In this document: positions 11,401 to 20,799 of the stretch, in pieces
Numbering within the stretch: the first letter of the stretch is position 1
Layout: every line of letters starts with the position of its first letter
DNA from: Synaphobranchus kaupii
Taxonomy: Eukaryota; Chordata; Actinopteri; Anguilliformes; Synaphobranchidae
DNA: 64,000 nt
Direction: 5' to 3'
NCBI GenBank assembly: GCA_029718625.1
Contig: CM056376.1
Location: forward strand, 20,595,091 to 20,659,090
Made by a program: the position numbers and the translations under genes
The notes under the pieces: generated by a model
Database searches by the model: none
What the model saw: the letters and a program-made list of their open reading frames with translations, nothing else
What the model was told of the DNA's origin: nothing

Positions 11401-12730
11401 AATACGACAGCCTCATCCTCATGGACTCAAAGTCAGGAGAGGTGCTCTGCATGTGGCCCTACCGCTTCCTCCGAAGGTTCGGTCGGGACAAGGTAGCACC
11501 GCTGTAAAATTCAAATAACAATTTCAAAAGAACACTTTAATCCAACAAACTTATTTTTTTTAACATTTCAAAAAGATGAAGGATGGGATTATCCAGTGGT
11601 TTTTCTTTTAATATAGTCTCCTTTTGGACCAACTCATTTGATGTGAGTTTAACCTCCTTGTGTGACTTATTTGCTAGTAGACATGGGCTGAGGGTGGAAG
11701 TAAAGGCTCCAACCTTCTGTTTCAGGTTACCTTTTCCTTTGAAGCGGGGCGCCGATGTGACACTGGGGAAGGCAACTTTGAGTTTGAGACCAAGCAGGGG
11801 AACTGCCTCTTCCAGGCTGTCGAGACGGCCATCAACCTGCAGAAGAACACCTTCGCCCGCCACAGGCAGGCCTCAGGAGGGGTGGACATGGACCCGGTCC
11901 CCAGACCCCCGCTCATGGTGGACAGCAGCGTCTACAGCACCATCAAGGAAAACCAGATGAGGGATGGCCCCACTACGCTTGCGGGCACCCGGTCCAGGCT
12001 GGACCTGCCCACTGACAAAGTGCTGACTGGGGTCAAGAGCCTAACCCTGGACACCAGGCCACCCCCCAGGAAGAACCAAGTCAAGAATATTTCTAGCTGC
12101 CCGCTCCTCAACAGCGAGAACCAGACCTATTCCGAGATCACCATGCCCAGGGAGCAGGTGGAGCTAGAGGAGGGGGCGAAGCCAACACCCCCAGGTCACA
12201 GGAGGCACGGTTCCCGTGACGACTACTCCCTCCCTTTTGACACTATCAGCAAGAGCGTGATGGCCAGCTTCCTGGCTGCTCACACACCCATGGCTGGGGA
12301 CGCAGGCTGCGAGAGGGATGACCACGCAGATGGCGCGGAGGCTCCTGATCCCCTCTATGACTCAATCGATGAGATGACCGTCAGGTCGGTCATCAAGGCC
12401 CAATCCCAGGGCCCTAAGCCCACTGGGTCCAAGGTGGAGCACATTTACGACGAGCCCGAGGGCTGTGCGGCCGCGGTGAAGGAGGCCAGGGGGCCCATCT
12501 CCCTTTATGATGAACCAGAGGAGGTCAAGGGTTACGCCTGGAAATTCCAGGGCACAGCGGTAGACCCCGGAGGCCACGAGTATCCCTACAACCCTCATAT
12601 TGATGACTATGCTGTCCCAAAACCACCAAAGAGGGCTTTCCCTGACCCTCAGGAGGACCTGCCAAACGAAGAGGATGACTCCCCTTATGACAACGTGATG
12701 TCAAAAATGACCAGCAGAGGGAACAGATAA
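1070..12730 (+). CDS. dok2: Docking protein (DOK family, best match DOK2), 3' portion, three visible coding exons
   Basis: Joining 1070-1187, 11317-11492 and 11726-12730 gives about 432 residues with matching splice phases (1, then 0). DOK proteins are plasma-membrane adaptors: a PH domain binds lipid, an IRS-type PTB domain binds phosphotyrosine peptides, and a tyrosine-rich tail recruits SH2 proteins such as RasGAP and Nck to damp Ras/MAPK signalling. Seen here: the pre-PTB motif MEENSLYS, the PTB core (about residues 43-145) with WPYRFLRRFGRDK and then FSFEAGRRC, and a tail rich in tyrosine motifs. The double Arg in LRRFG corresponds to residues needed for phosphotyrosine binding in DOK1. 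The PH exons are upstream of the window. PTB wording (GEGNFEFET) and the YDNV-type C-terminus resemble DOK2 more than DOK1, although the YNPxxDDYAVP stretch is also DOK1-like, so dok1 is the alternative. The tail seems longer than in mammalian DOK2. Confidence 0.85.
1806..1882. repeat. (CA)n microsatellite
   Basis: About 38 uninterrupted CA dinucleotides. The histidine/threonine and cysteine/valine reading frames across it are artefacts of the repeat. Confidence 0.97.
2354..2404. repeat. (TA)n microsatellite, target of the Tc1 insertion
   Basis: A run of about 24 TA units ends at the left boundary of the Tc1 element. The TA run resumes at 5983-6008 on its right side, so the transposon sits inside one TA microsatellite. 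This is expected for Tc1/mariner, which targets TA. Confidence 0.9.
2786..5730 (+). pseudogene. Tc1-type transposase pseudogene, interrupted
   Basis: The probable start is ATG 2786 (MGKIREHTNQ). The frame meets a stop soon after SGTSYKK, reopens near 3083, and shifts by one base near 3295-3308, between VIPHC and the GGGSVMLWGCF motif. The catalytic-domain landmarks are WSDQT (first Asp), LDNDPKHSS (second Asp) and NPIENLW (Glu, DD34E spacing). The reading is cut after CYGRRL at 3735 by the inserted element and resumes at 5683-5730. It could not encode an active enzyme. When intact, such a protein cuts and pastes DNA at TA sites. Confidence 0.85.
3736..5682 (+). mobile_element. 1.95 kb non-autonomous DNA transposon, GGGCCCTATCTT family, copy 1
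   Basis: The ends read GGGCCCTATCTTGGCG and, in inverse, GGGCCCTATCTTACACCC, with a 3-bp duplication TCA on both sides (3733-3735 and 5683-5685). The insertion interrupts the Tc1 transposase reading frame exactly. A second copy in reverse orientation lies at 31426-33355. Internal sequence is rich in GGCGC motifs near the ends and AT-rich in the middle. No transposase domain was recognised; the short ORFs at 5052-5315 and 5113-5529 are not obviously protein-like. Three-bp duplications occur in PIF/Harbinger, CACTA and some smaller superfamilies, so the class is open. Confidence 0.85.
5983..6008. repeat. (TA)n continuation right of the Tc1 element
   Basis: A TA run continues the microsatellite interrupted at 2404 and is followed at once by another Tc1-type end. 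Confidence 0.85.
6010..6544 (+). mobile_element. Deleted Tc1-like element (second family)
   Basis: The ends CAGTACTGTGCAAGTCTTAGG (6010) and, inverted, CAGTACTGTGCAAAAGTCTTAGG (to 6544) form terminal repeats next to TA runs. Inside is the C-terminal part of a transposase, readable from ~6170 to 6400 (SPDLNIIEA, LDRWKQSRQPKSAEELW, LKAKGGHTKY), broken by stops. The N-terminal two thirds are missing. It is therefore an internal-deletion derivative of ~535 bp, from a family different from the neighbouring copy. Confidence 0.8.
6550..10556. other. Intronic DNA with no recognised feature
   Basis: I see no transposon ends, coding homology or long repeat here. The short ORFs near 8149-8431, 8566-8958 and 9031-9213 do not resemble known proteins and lack support from splice-site or frame context. 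Confidence 0.5.
10557..11032. mobile_element. MITE with internal AAGTATACTT/AAGTGCACTTAA repeats
   Basis: A 476 bp element with short inverted ends CCCAGGTGGAAAAA (10557) and TTTTTCACCTGGG (11032). The inside is made of many variants of AAGTATACTT, TTAAGTGCACT and ACTTAAGTGTACTT, themselves partly palindromic. A 37-38 bp segment around TATGTTAAAATGGGACTATTTTT appears twice (near 10733 and 10782). No coding capacity. No clear target duplication was found, so the boundaries rest on the inverted ends only. Confidence 0.6.
11317..11492 (+). CDS. dok2: dok2 exon encoding the first half of the PTB domain
   Basis: The acceptor CTCCACCAG ends at 11316 after a T-rich tract. Entering in phase 1, the frame reads ATKDFKVAVRKTEASERC and continues to FLRRFGRDK. 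The donor AAG|GTAGCA is at 11493, a slightly weak +5/+6 context. This is the first part of the IRS-type PTB fold, including the double Arg. Both splice phases agree with the flanking exons, which is the strongest evidence that the three pieces form one transcript. Confidence 0.88.
11493..11725 (+). other. Short dok2 intron inside the PTB domain
   Basis: A 233 bp GT-AG intron splits the PTB-coding sequence between the Lys of GRDK and the Val of VTFSFEAG, in phase 0. A pyrimidine-rich tract precedes the acceptor. Confidence 0.8.
11726..12730 (+). CDS. dok2: dok2 terminal coding exon: end of PTB domain and tyrosine-motif tail
   Basis: Acceptor CTGTTTCAG ends at 11725. The frame starts VTFSFEAGRRC, completes the PTB domain, and runs 334 codons to TAA at 12728-12730. 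Tail tyrosine motifs, with Tyr codon positions: YSLP (12224), YDSI, YDEP (12446), YDEP (12506), YNPH (12587), YAVP (12608) and YDNV near the end. YxxP motifs are the known class of RasGAP, Nck and Crk SH2 docking sites in DOK proteins. The exon is noticeably GC-richer than the surrounding DNA, as expected for conserved coding sequence. The frame is intact. Confidence 0.9.
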   Translation, partial: VTFSFEAGRRCDTGEGNFEFETKQGNCLFQAVETAINLQKNTFARHRQASGGVDMDPVPRPPLMVDSSVYSTIKENQMRDGPTTLAGTRSRLDLPTDKVLTGVKSLTLDTRPPPRKNQVKNISSCPLLNSENQTYSEITMPREQVELEEGAKPTPPGHRRHGSRDDYSLPFDTISKSVMASFLAAHTPMAGDAGCERDDHADGAEAPDPLYDSIDEMTVRSVIKAQSQGPKPTGSKVEHIYDEPEGCAAAVKEARGPISLYDEPEEVKGYAWKFQGTAVDPGGHEYPYNPHIDDYAVPKPPKRAFPDPQEDLPNEEDDSPYDNVMSKMTSRGNR

Positions 12731-13694
12731 CAATGTTCCTGTGAAACCAGTATTTCTTTTCTTTCGGAAATCAATCATACTTAAAAAGAGTGAAATTTAG
12801 ATGTCTTTGGAGAACACTGTGAACTTCACACACTTCTGAGGGCTGACTGAGGTTGGGACGATAAGTCAGTTTTACTTTTGCAACATTGAGATCAGTCTGT
12901 GAAATCAATGACAATACTTGGCAAAACATTTTGCCAAAAGATCAATAGCCGTGACATTTGTTCAAGAACGTAAAGTTGCAATGATGCAGTCAATACTGTC
13001 TTTTGTCAGGCCCTTAACCTTCCTTTTCCAGGAGTGATCCACCCCCTTTTCCTCTTGGCATCAATTGCTGTCCTTCAAATAGCATTACAATATACAGGAA
13101 TAATCGCAGCCTACTCCAATTGGGGAGTTTTCAAAATTTATCAAATGGGCATATTTCATGTTCAGTCATGTTATTGTAAAGTTATTGTTATTGTTATTTT
13201 ATGTGCAATTATATATTATAGATGGCTTTGGTGTCGAGAACTGATTTGATTTTGTTCTGATCATGAAGTTTTGAATTTCAAACTGAAACCCGTCTTTTTC
13301 ATATGTTCCCAATATGGGCGAAAGTACTCCCTGACCAAAACTCCCCTGTTTGATAGGCGTGGGAATGCATACCTATACCACATAAACAATCTAAGGCACG
13401 AAAAGAATTCCTGAAAATATTCATATTTGTTGTGAAGGATTGTGCTATGCGTGATATTTACGTTCCTTGTTATCTTGTTAGCTTGTACCACTGCCTTAAT
13501 GGCACCACTTTCCCACAGCTGCACCTTTGGCTGTTGAAACGTTTTGCAGCTCCATTAATGAATTCTGTGACCTTACTTCCATGTTAGTTCTTTCCTCCAT
13601 TTTATATTATACAAATGACTGTAACAAGGGAGTGTTGATTAATTGGAGTGGTAAATTTGAGAAAATTAAAACAATCTGTAATGCAAAAAATAAA
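12731..13694 (+). other. Probable dok2 3' UTR and downstream flank
   Basis: There is no open coding signal after the dok2 stop. The first AATAAA I find on the + strand is at 13689-13694, with another at 13796-13801. Either may mark the 3' end, but neither has been tested and a variant signal nearer the stop is possible. The sequence is AT-rich and otherwise featureless. Confidence 0.35.
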
Positions 13695-13699
13695 TGAGG

Positions 13700-14218
13700 G
13701 CATATTAAGTGGGTTACACACACATGTTAACTGTGCCATTAATCAATAGAGCTGTGACTCAAGGAGGCCTGCCCCTGTACTTGGCGCCCATATTAAATAA
13801 ATAATAAGGGCGAAGAACCGGTGGCATGGAAGTGATTGGGCCCCTGGCAGAAAGAGAATGAAGATGTCTCAATACCCCATTAATTTCCCTGGCCTGCCGC
13901 TCCTATTGCCTCACAGATCTCTCCTTCCAGGTCAACCTGTTCTCTCTGCGCTAATCTCACAGAGCTGGGACACCCAGGCAATTAAACTCCCCCACCCCTT
14001 CTCCCCAAAACCTGCTCTCACCATAGGGCATTTTAGGATTTATTTTTACATTAAGTTCCTTTGAAGGTGATGTGAATGTGCAGGTTGCGAAGCGGTTTAT
14101 ACAAACTGCAGCGGTAGAGCGGGAGGGAGGCTCGTGCTGTTGGAGGGCTGTGATACAAGCACGGTCACCGTCATTCTAGGCAGGATGTGGACCACGGTTG
14201 TAATGTGGTCTGCATATA
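13700..14218. other. Non-coding stretch downstream of dok2
   Basis: Mixed-composition intergenic DNA. No gene, transposon end or structured repeat recognised. Confidence 0.4.
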
Positions 14219-14882
14219 CAGTTGTGGTCAAAAGTTTACATATACTTAGGTTGAAGTCATTAAAACTAATTTTTAACCACTTTCATGTTAGCAAACTATA
14301 GTGTTGGCAAGTCGGTTAGGACATCTACTTTGTGCATGACACAAGTCATTTTTCCAACAATTGTTTACAGACAGATTATTTCACTTTTAATTCACTATTT
14401 CACAATTCCAATGAGTCAGAAGTTTACATACACTAAGTTGACTATGCCTTTAAATTTTTCATATTTGGTCGCATATCCTTTGGCTTTGCATGCCATGACT
14501 TCCTGACGTCTGTGACCCAACAACATCAAAAGACTCTTGATATCTAATTTTCTGGTACTCTTACAAGCAATACTATAACGTCTCTGCATGGATCTCTATG
14601 GGAATTGGGGGGTGGGACTAGATTTAGCTGTAAATTATGCTGGAACCATATGGAATACATGATTGGTAAAATGGCTGTAAGTCATCAAGGGTCTGAGGTA
14701 TCAAACGAGCCTCAAAACATCACTTTGCTGCCAGATATGCAGTAGATATGGATGGATCACTTTAAGGGTTGTTTCTCCTGACAAATTTTTCTATTGAACT
14801 CTATGGAAAAAGAAGTCAGGAGAAGAAACCCTTCAAGTTATCCATCCATATCTACTGTATTTCTAAACTTTTGACCACAACT
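14219..14882 (+). mobile_element. Chimeric Sleeping-Beauty-like Tc1 MITE
   Basis: The left 240 bp (14219-~14457) match the inverted/direct-repeat layout of the salmonid-type Tc1 element behind Sleeping Beauty: an outer AAAAGTTTACATATACTTAGG and an inner GAAGTTTACATACACTAAG separated by ~165 bp. The rest carries no transposase. The right end (TAAACTTTTGACCACAACTA, to 14882) is the inverse of the left tip only. TA lies at both edges. I infer a non-autonomous derivative whose left arm is Tc1 and whose interior was replaced by other sequence, including a long hairpin. Confidence 0.8.
14739..14859. repeat. Long imperfect hairpin inside the MITE
   Basis: Arms of ~44 nt (14739-14782 and 14815-14858), sharing AGTAGATATGGATGGAT and TTTCTCCTGAC, pair with only a few mismatches around a 32-nt loop. 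A transcript would fold into a pre-miRNA-sized stem. No expression evidence is available. Confidence 0.75.
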
Positions 14883-14889
14883 ATATTTG

Positions 14890-16404
14890 TCCAGCACGCA
14901 GTGTATGTGTGGGCAGGAAATCGCACATGATGTGCAGAACATCATGAACATCAATAGTACCATCATGTCAACCACAATTAAAACATGTCTTTGAAAAGAT
15001 CAAAATGAATGAAAGGTGAGCACAATGGGTGAGGTAATAAATCCCCCTGAAACACACTAAATGCAAATATCAGTTTTCAAATCTGCTCATGTGTACCTCT
15101 TCTTTTCTGAAGAAAAATTAAATGAGCACATAGCGGAAACAGTGCAAGAAGTGCCTGTTTTAGAGTACTGCATATACATAATTTCTGTGTTCCATAAACT
15201 GATCATTTTAACTGTTTTTCTTCCCCTCACAATTGTCTTATCGATTTTCAGGTGGTTAACAATGTATCTGAGGCATTCGATTTGGCTGAAAAGACAAGGG
15301 CAGGTTTCTGGAGGCACAGAAATGCGCTCATACTTCTGTGAGCTTCCATGTGATGTCCCCTCTGGCCTGTACTACACAGTTGAAGGAAGCAGAAGCAGAC
15401 GTGTACTGAAATTAACAGACATTTTATCTCTGTATTCGACAGGTTCACAGCAAACGAGCGGGCAAGAATTGCACCCATTCTTACTTCATCACTGAAATGT
15501 CAGCACAAGACTAATGCTGGAGAAACAGAAATAGCAATTGTCCTCCAACTGGCCCTTATGCCCTGATTCTCAGTCGTATAATGTTTTCAGTTGGACACTA
15601 GGGGGCAGTATCTCTCTTTGGTTAGATTTTGAATCGTTAAAAGAAAAACCCTGGAAAGAACGGCATGTTTTTACTAAAGGGGTGTGGTAAAATCAAAGTA
15701 TAGTGCTAGGCACATAGATATGAATACTGAGTTTGGTATGAAGCTATCGGCCAATTATAAGCTGTACTGAACAAGTTATGTGCACAAGGGAGCCAGCATT
15801 TTAGAGGTGCATATATAAGGTAAAATGGAATACTTGTGTAATGTTATTACTTCTCTGTGAACATTCAACAATATTTTATCTTAAGTGGCAACCTAAATGA
15901 GGTTGTAACCCTATTTTCAGTGAAGCACTCAGTTATTCTTTTCACAAGTCATCTCCTTTCGGTTATTTTGAAAAAGGATTTGGATTTGTCTACGGATAGA
16001 ATCACGCCACACTTGGCGTGAGGGGTTGGTTCTCACGTGCGATGGACATCCGTCAGTGTCAAACCTAATCCGTAGATATGCTCTACGCAAACACAAATAT
16101 CTGTAACTGGATATGACAGAAATGAACAATCTTTGCTAAAGATCACAAGCACATATTTCCAGCTGCAATATTCCCACATAGAAGCATAGTTAATTTTCTG
16201 CTAATGCGTCACCATAAGGTGGGTATTTCACTGGCTCTGTTGAGCCTGGTTTGTCCTTTGGTTTCTTTGTGAGCAAGTCAGCGGACTTTTGTCATTATCG
16301 CTGCTCTCCTTGAATGAAATGAGCAATCACATGCAGAGGTGACTCACAAGCCGAAGATGTGGCCATTGTAAATATATGTAATCTCTGCAGCTTTTCTGCA
16401 CCTT

Positions 16405-16440
<36 letters not shown>

Positions 16441-18141
16441 AGAGACAGAGACAGAGAGAGAGAGAGAGCAAATGTGTGTTGCCCTGGTACATTTCACTTA
16501 GCCATGCAAAACTTAAATAGAGATTTTAACTTTTTCCCAAAAAGTGTCCAGTCTCGTTGACCCCTTCATTCAGCGAATGAGGACAGGGTTTCCAAGAGAT
16601 CACTAAAAACCTAATCTGCCAGCCATGAGGGTTTATAAGGAAATAAAAACATGACACCACATGGATTCAACACAAAATACAAAAATAGGATAACATTATT
16701 CCGTGTTTATTTCACTCATCTATTCACTAAAGGTGACTTTCACAGGAGCTCATGTGTATGCAAACATTTCATCCAGGGTACAATTTCTCAAGTAAAAATA
16801 TCTCTAACAGCATTATGTATAGCACCATGCAACAGAGTCACACACACAGCAACAAATGGGCAAATATGAATGCATTTAATGAAAAACAGCCCTTCATATG
16901 CACCTGAAAGGATATGGCTGGATGTCAATTTTAAAGATTTGCATCAATTTTGAAGATATTTAAAGGTTTCCAATGGAACATTTATATGGTGAGTATATCT
17001 TGAATAAATGCAAAGGAAAGCTAAAGCCAACAAGAAAAACCCAGTGTAAGGGCAGAATTTTCTCACAAAGAACAAAATGGAGGCGATAGAAACGGGAGAA
17101 ATATACATTTCCTGATCGTTTTTTTCAGGTGGACACTTAGGAATTAGTCTCTTGGCTTTTGCATCAGCGTGATGATCAGTGGAAACACACTGCAGCTTGA
17201 TGCTGCTTTATGCTCGTGGGTTAAAGGTCACCGTCAACATCGTTATCAGCCTGCGTCATTGCAACTGTAATCTATTATTTATCATATAGACCTTCCGTGT
17301 TAACATTCCATGAACAAGGTCCCACTACTCCATACACATCATTCTAGCTTACTATACATTGGTTAATCAATGTTAATAAAGATTGGAGTCAAAGACATCA
17401 ACACTAGTCTTTTTTGCATGACCAAAAGCACATTGCACTGTTAAAACCGTCAGTGCCCTATTCATAGATGTCAGGTTAAGGGCCTGTTTGGATAAATCTG
17501 TGTAACAGAGCCACTCTGCTACACGTGAGAGTGCATTACTACATATGAATATGCTATAGTTTACTATATCCATATTTCTTTAAGTGAAATTCACATGCGG
17601 CCCTGCATGTTATTACAGTAGAAACTCCAAGATATGAACGCGTCAGGAATGGCGGTCCTTAGGAATGCTGATGTTTGTACCTATACCTTTGAAAGTGGCA
17701 TGAAGCTACACCTTATTTAAATGAAGTCTTTTGATTCTAATTGTATGCTTATATTACAGTCACCTATGTATATTTTATATATTTCTATTTATACTCTTGT
17801 TTTGTGGCTATAATCCTTTAAGTCATAAACCAAGTGGTAATCAGGATCTTATTAGAACTTTCAGTGTTCTGAAGGATATATCTAATTTCCTATGATTTCA
17901 TGTGGTTTTGTGGTAGTTTTTTCAGTTTTTATGAATAGAATTGTGAGCCCTATTTTTAATTATTTCATTTTGCATCATTGGTAAAAAGGAGTTAGGTAAA
18001 GTATAACTGCATTTGCTACTTCTGGTTTCATGCCTGTTTTGGTTGACCAGTTAATCTGTATTTCTGATATTCGTCTGTACATTTGAAAAATAAATTCTGT
18101 TTTATTGCTTACTGTAGGGACAAAATGAAGAGTAACACACT
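14890..18141. other. Intergenic stretch, no recognised gene
   Basis: Contains an unassigned 144-codon ORF (15061-15495) without recognisable domains, and a TG/AGAG microsatellite at ~16406-16468. Otherwise AT-rich and featureless. Confidence 0.45.
16406..16468. repeat. (TG)n followed by (GA)n microsatellite
   Basis: About 14 TG units, then GA-rich sequence, forming a compound microsatellite. Confidence 0.9.
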
Positions 18142-18416
18142 GGGCCTCATTTATCAATATGGTCGTACAAATTTGCGTATATTTGAGCGTACCAACATGC
18201 ATAAAAAAATCTCACGTGTGATTAATCACTTGTGTAAACTACTGATCTGAACGTAAATATGTTTGTAGGTTGATAAATCAGACTCATATATTAGGAAGCG
18301 CGTGCACATGATTATGAATTACCATAGTCACATGCCCATTTACTACCATATTTGGCAAGGCAACTTCTTTTAAAACACAAATGCGGACATGGTTTTCTCA
18401 GTATTCTAGGCAGGCC

Positions 18417-19367
18417 ATGACGGGAAACACGGAAGCAAAGAAGAAGAATGTTTCTGTGGAGCCTGATCTCATGGAACTCTGCAATATGTACCGATTGTTA
18501 GTGTCTCAAAAAACGGTACCTGTTTCCGAATTTTGCACAAGCTAGGGGCTGTGATAGGCCGAAAACATCACGTGTGAGGGTAGTAGTATATGACGTCACG
18601 CGTCTCACTGCTTTTCTTGGCAAGACACGCCCTGCGTGAGTTCGTGATTCCCGTACCCCACCCACAACCCCTAAACATAACCTCACAGGAGTTCACGTAA
18701 CTCGGGCTCATGCCCGAACTGTTAAGATTTAAATAATCTATATTTGCACAACTATATTGTTCTATCAAAAGCTTCTCTCTCACTATGTATCTTTCCCGAA
18801 ATCTCCTTACACTCTACAACTGAGCATTAGTCAGTAGTTCCCAGTACAGGCTTGTGAAAAATTTGGAAACAGGTACCGTTTTTTGAGACACTAACAATCG
18901 GTACATATTGCCGAATTCACATGAGATCAGGTTGTTCTGTGAGGGTTAAATTAAAATGCTTCTGAATGAAGTACATGAAAATAAAAGTGTGCTTTTCGGA
19001 AGCGTTGGTAGTGGTGTGTGGCCGAGCTCAAAAGCCACTATGTGGGCTATGAATAGCGCTTCCTCTGAATAGTGAACTACAGCTGACATTTTTTTTAAAA
19101 AAAAGGTCAGATATGAAGCTTGCAGTGAAAAAGAAAATAACCCGTCACAAAAACATTCTGGCGGTACAAAGAAAGGGCATCCCGGACCTCTCACCTGCAG
19201 ACAAGAGAATGGGGGATATCTTTGGGAAAGTGGCTCTGGATGGAAGGGGTGATAGAAGACGGCAACAGCAACTTGCCCCTGCCAGCATCTTTTTGCACTT
19301 ACTCTGGTGGCATCAAAGACTCTCTTGCGCCGGGGTGCAGCGTTTGCTAGGTCTTCAAGGAGAATAA
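18417..19367 (+). pseudogene. Myb/SANT-like DNA-binding protein of a Harbinger-type transposon, broken
   Basis: Read on the + strand, three fragments follow the usual order of Harbinger Myb-like proteins: a Lys-rich start, a LLNEV-x-K-SVLFGS trihelix-like segment, then a basic KKKITRH region followed by DLSPxDxRxGDIxGKV. The first is separated from the second by a 475 bp MITE, and the second from the third by a stop and a poly-A/T frame break near 19090-19110. The longer minus-strand frame at 18946-19458 is a shadow of this. Confidence 0.6.
18459..18933. mobile_element. 475 bp MITE with ~75 bp inverted ends, inserted in the Harbinger relic
   Basis: Left arm (about 18461-18545) and right arm (about 18850-18931) are inverted copies sharing CCTGATCTCATG, TGTACCGATTGTTAGTGTC and AAAAAACGGTACC. 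The flanks TTTCTGTG (18451-18458) and GTTCTGTG (18934-18941) agree at 7 of 8 positions, suggesting an 8-9 bp target duplication, as in hAT or Mutator-type elements. It has no coding capacity. Confidence 0.75.
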
Positions 19368-19399
19368 AGCTATCTCGGTCATTCTTAGAAAAAATGGAG

Positions 19400-20051
19400 A
19401 AAGGTTGCATTTTCGCGTGTTTTGCACAACAAGACTGGTAATGTGTAATTATTTTCATATGGCTGTCTCCAATAAATCATTATACAGAGCCTATTTCCTG
19501 ATCAAATCATTCCACCTAGGCTGCATGTGATGAGCAACCAATAGCGGCGTCTAATTCAAAATCTACTTATTAAAAATCAATTTACTCAGATATTATTTTT
19601 GCCAGTTAGACTACACAACGTACGTATAGAGCCGTAACGCATAGGTCAAGTGCATTTTGAAATATTGCTCAGATGCACAGAAGGCTATGCTCCAATGACT
19701 TTTCACCCCTTCTTTAGCACCACACAAGCCTCAAAATAAAATGGTTAGCCTACTGTTCTTGAACCCCTTTGACTGCACCAGCATAATCCTGGTCTCTTCT
19801 TTAAGGTAACCCTTGGTAGTTTGTTTTCCAACAGTAGGAATTAAGTAAGTATGTATTACTAAAAACAAAGTAACAGAAGCTCAAACACAGTGGAAGTGTA
19901 AGTTTTTTTCTGCCTAATATATTTTTTATGGATAGCTGACTGGCTAGTTAACTAGCTTGCTACCTCATTATGCCAACTATACAAATGGACCATTATACTT
20001 GACAAGGCAGTTTTGGCTTTACTGGCTAATGGATAACTGGTCATAGTGCTA
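19400..20051. other. Intergenic stretch, possible Harbinger right flank
   Basis: AT-rich DNA. The right end of the Harbinger relic may lie here, but no GAGGCCC terminus was found. Confidence 0.3.
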
Positions 20052-20332
20052 TTGTTTTCCCCACATGATGTACCAGAAAAGAACAGAGTGTGATTACAGC
20101 CGACCCCAGTATCCTTGTGAGGGCAAGGCAGTTCATCACAGTGTCTCTCTCACATGGATCCCACTTGCCCTGTTTATGAAATAGTGGAGTTTGGTTTTGG
20201 CAGTGGCTGCCCCTGGGGATGTGGCCCTGTTGTGTATCAGCACTGCTTTTACATTCTGCCCAGATCCCTTTCCCCTCAAACTCACCCCTTAACTCTCGAT
20301 GCCCAATCTGTTCAAATCTGACTGCTCTGCTA
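20052..20332 (+). repeat. Duplicated ~280 bp segment, copy A
   Basis: From TTGTTTTCCCCACATGATG to ATCTGACTGCTCTG this segment matches 25654-25934 in the same orientation with few differences. The similarity stops abruptly at both ends. No terminal repeats or duplication were recognised. Confidence 0.9.
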
Positions 20333-20499
20333 ATGTAGATGCATAATTAGCCATATAGCATCACCAAAGGAGGAAGGGTTTTGACTGGCACAATATTTAT
20401 TTCCACTTTTACATAGTAACTGCGCAGCTCTGCTGGTGGATTACACAGTGAAAAAAGTGATGACCAGTTGTGTACATATGCACACGCTAGTGTGTGCCT

Positions 20500-20780
20500 C
20501 TTAAATTGAAGGAACACATGGGGTGATAGACAGGCCTACAGCTATGAGTTGGTTAATAAAAATGAAGCAGTGTACATAAAATGGAAACATGAGCGTAAAG
20601 TAACTTAATGTGGCACTGGAAAATGCTCAGGCATTCCAAAACACCCCGTAAATGATTGATTGGGTTCAGATTTGCTGAACGAGAAGGCCATGGCATATGG
20701 ATAATGGCAGTGTCATGAACCATTGGGCAACTACTCATGCACTATAGAGAGAATCATTGTCATTTTGAAAGACATTCCTC
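20500..20780 (-). mobile_element. Possible Tc1-like relic
   Basis: On the minus strand, a short frame (20553-20738) contains MPWPSRSANLNPINHLRGVLE, which resembles the third catalytic motif of Tc1 transposases (WPxxSPDLNPIExLW). The surrounding sequence does not extend the similarity clearly and no terminal repeats were seen. Another repeat class is possible. Confidence 0.4.
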
Positions 20781-20799
20781 TCTGCAGGAAATAAATAGG

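Larger units (their letters stand above)
18142..19400 (+). mobile_element. Harbinger-like relic with Myb-like accessory ORF, interrupted by a MITE
   Basis: The left end reads GGGCCTCATTTATCAA after ACT, matching the TIR start of the element at 27172. Downstream are broken pieces of a Myb/SANT-like protein of the kind carried by PIF/Harbinger transposons: an N-terminus from 18417 (MTGNTEAKKKN), then LLNEVHENKSVLFGSVGSGV (~18958-19017), and MKLAVKKKITRH...DLSPADKRMGDIFGKV (19113-19240). In such elements this protein carries the transposase to DNA. Stops and frameshifts are present, and a MITE sits at 18459-18933. I found no matching right terminal repeat, so the end is approximate. Confidence 0.65.

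Noticed and set aside
15061..15495. 144-codon frame on the + strand
   Set aside because: No domain, no splice or promoter context and no recognisable relatives. Hydrophobic content follows from T-rich DNA.
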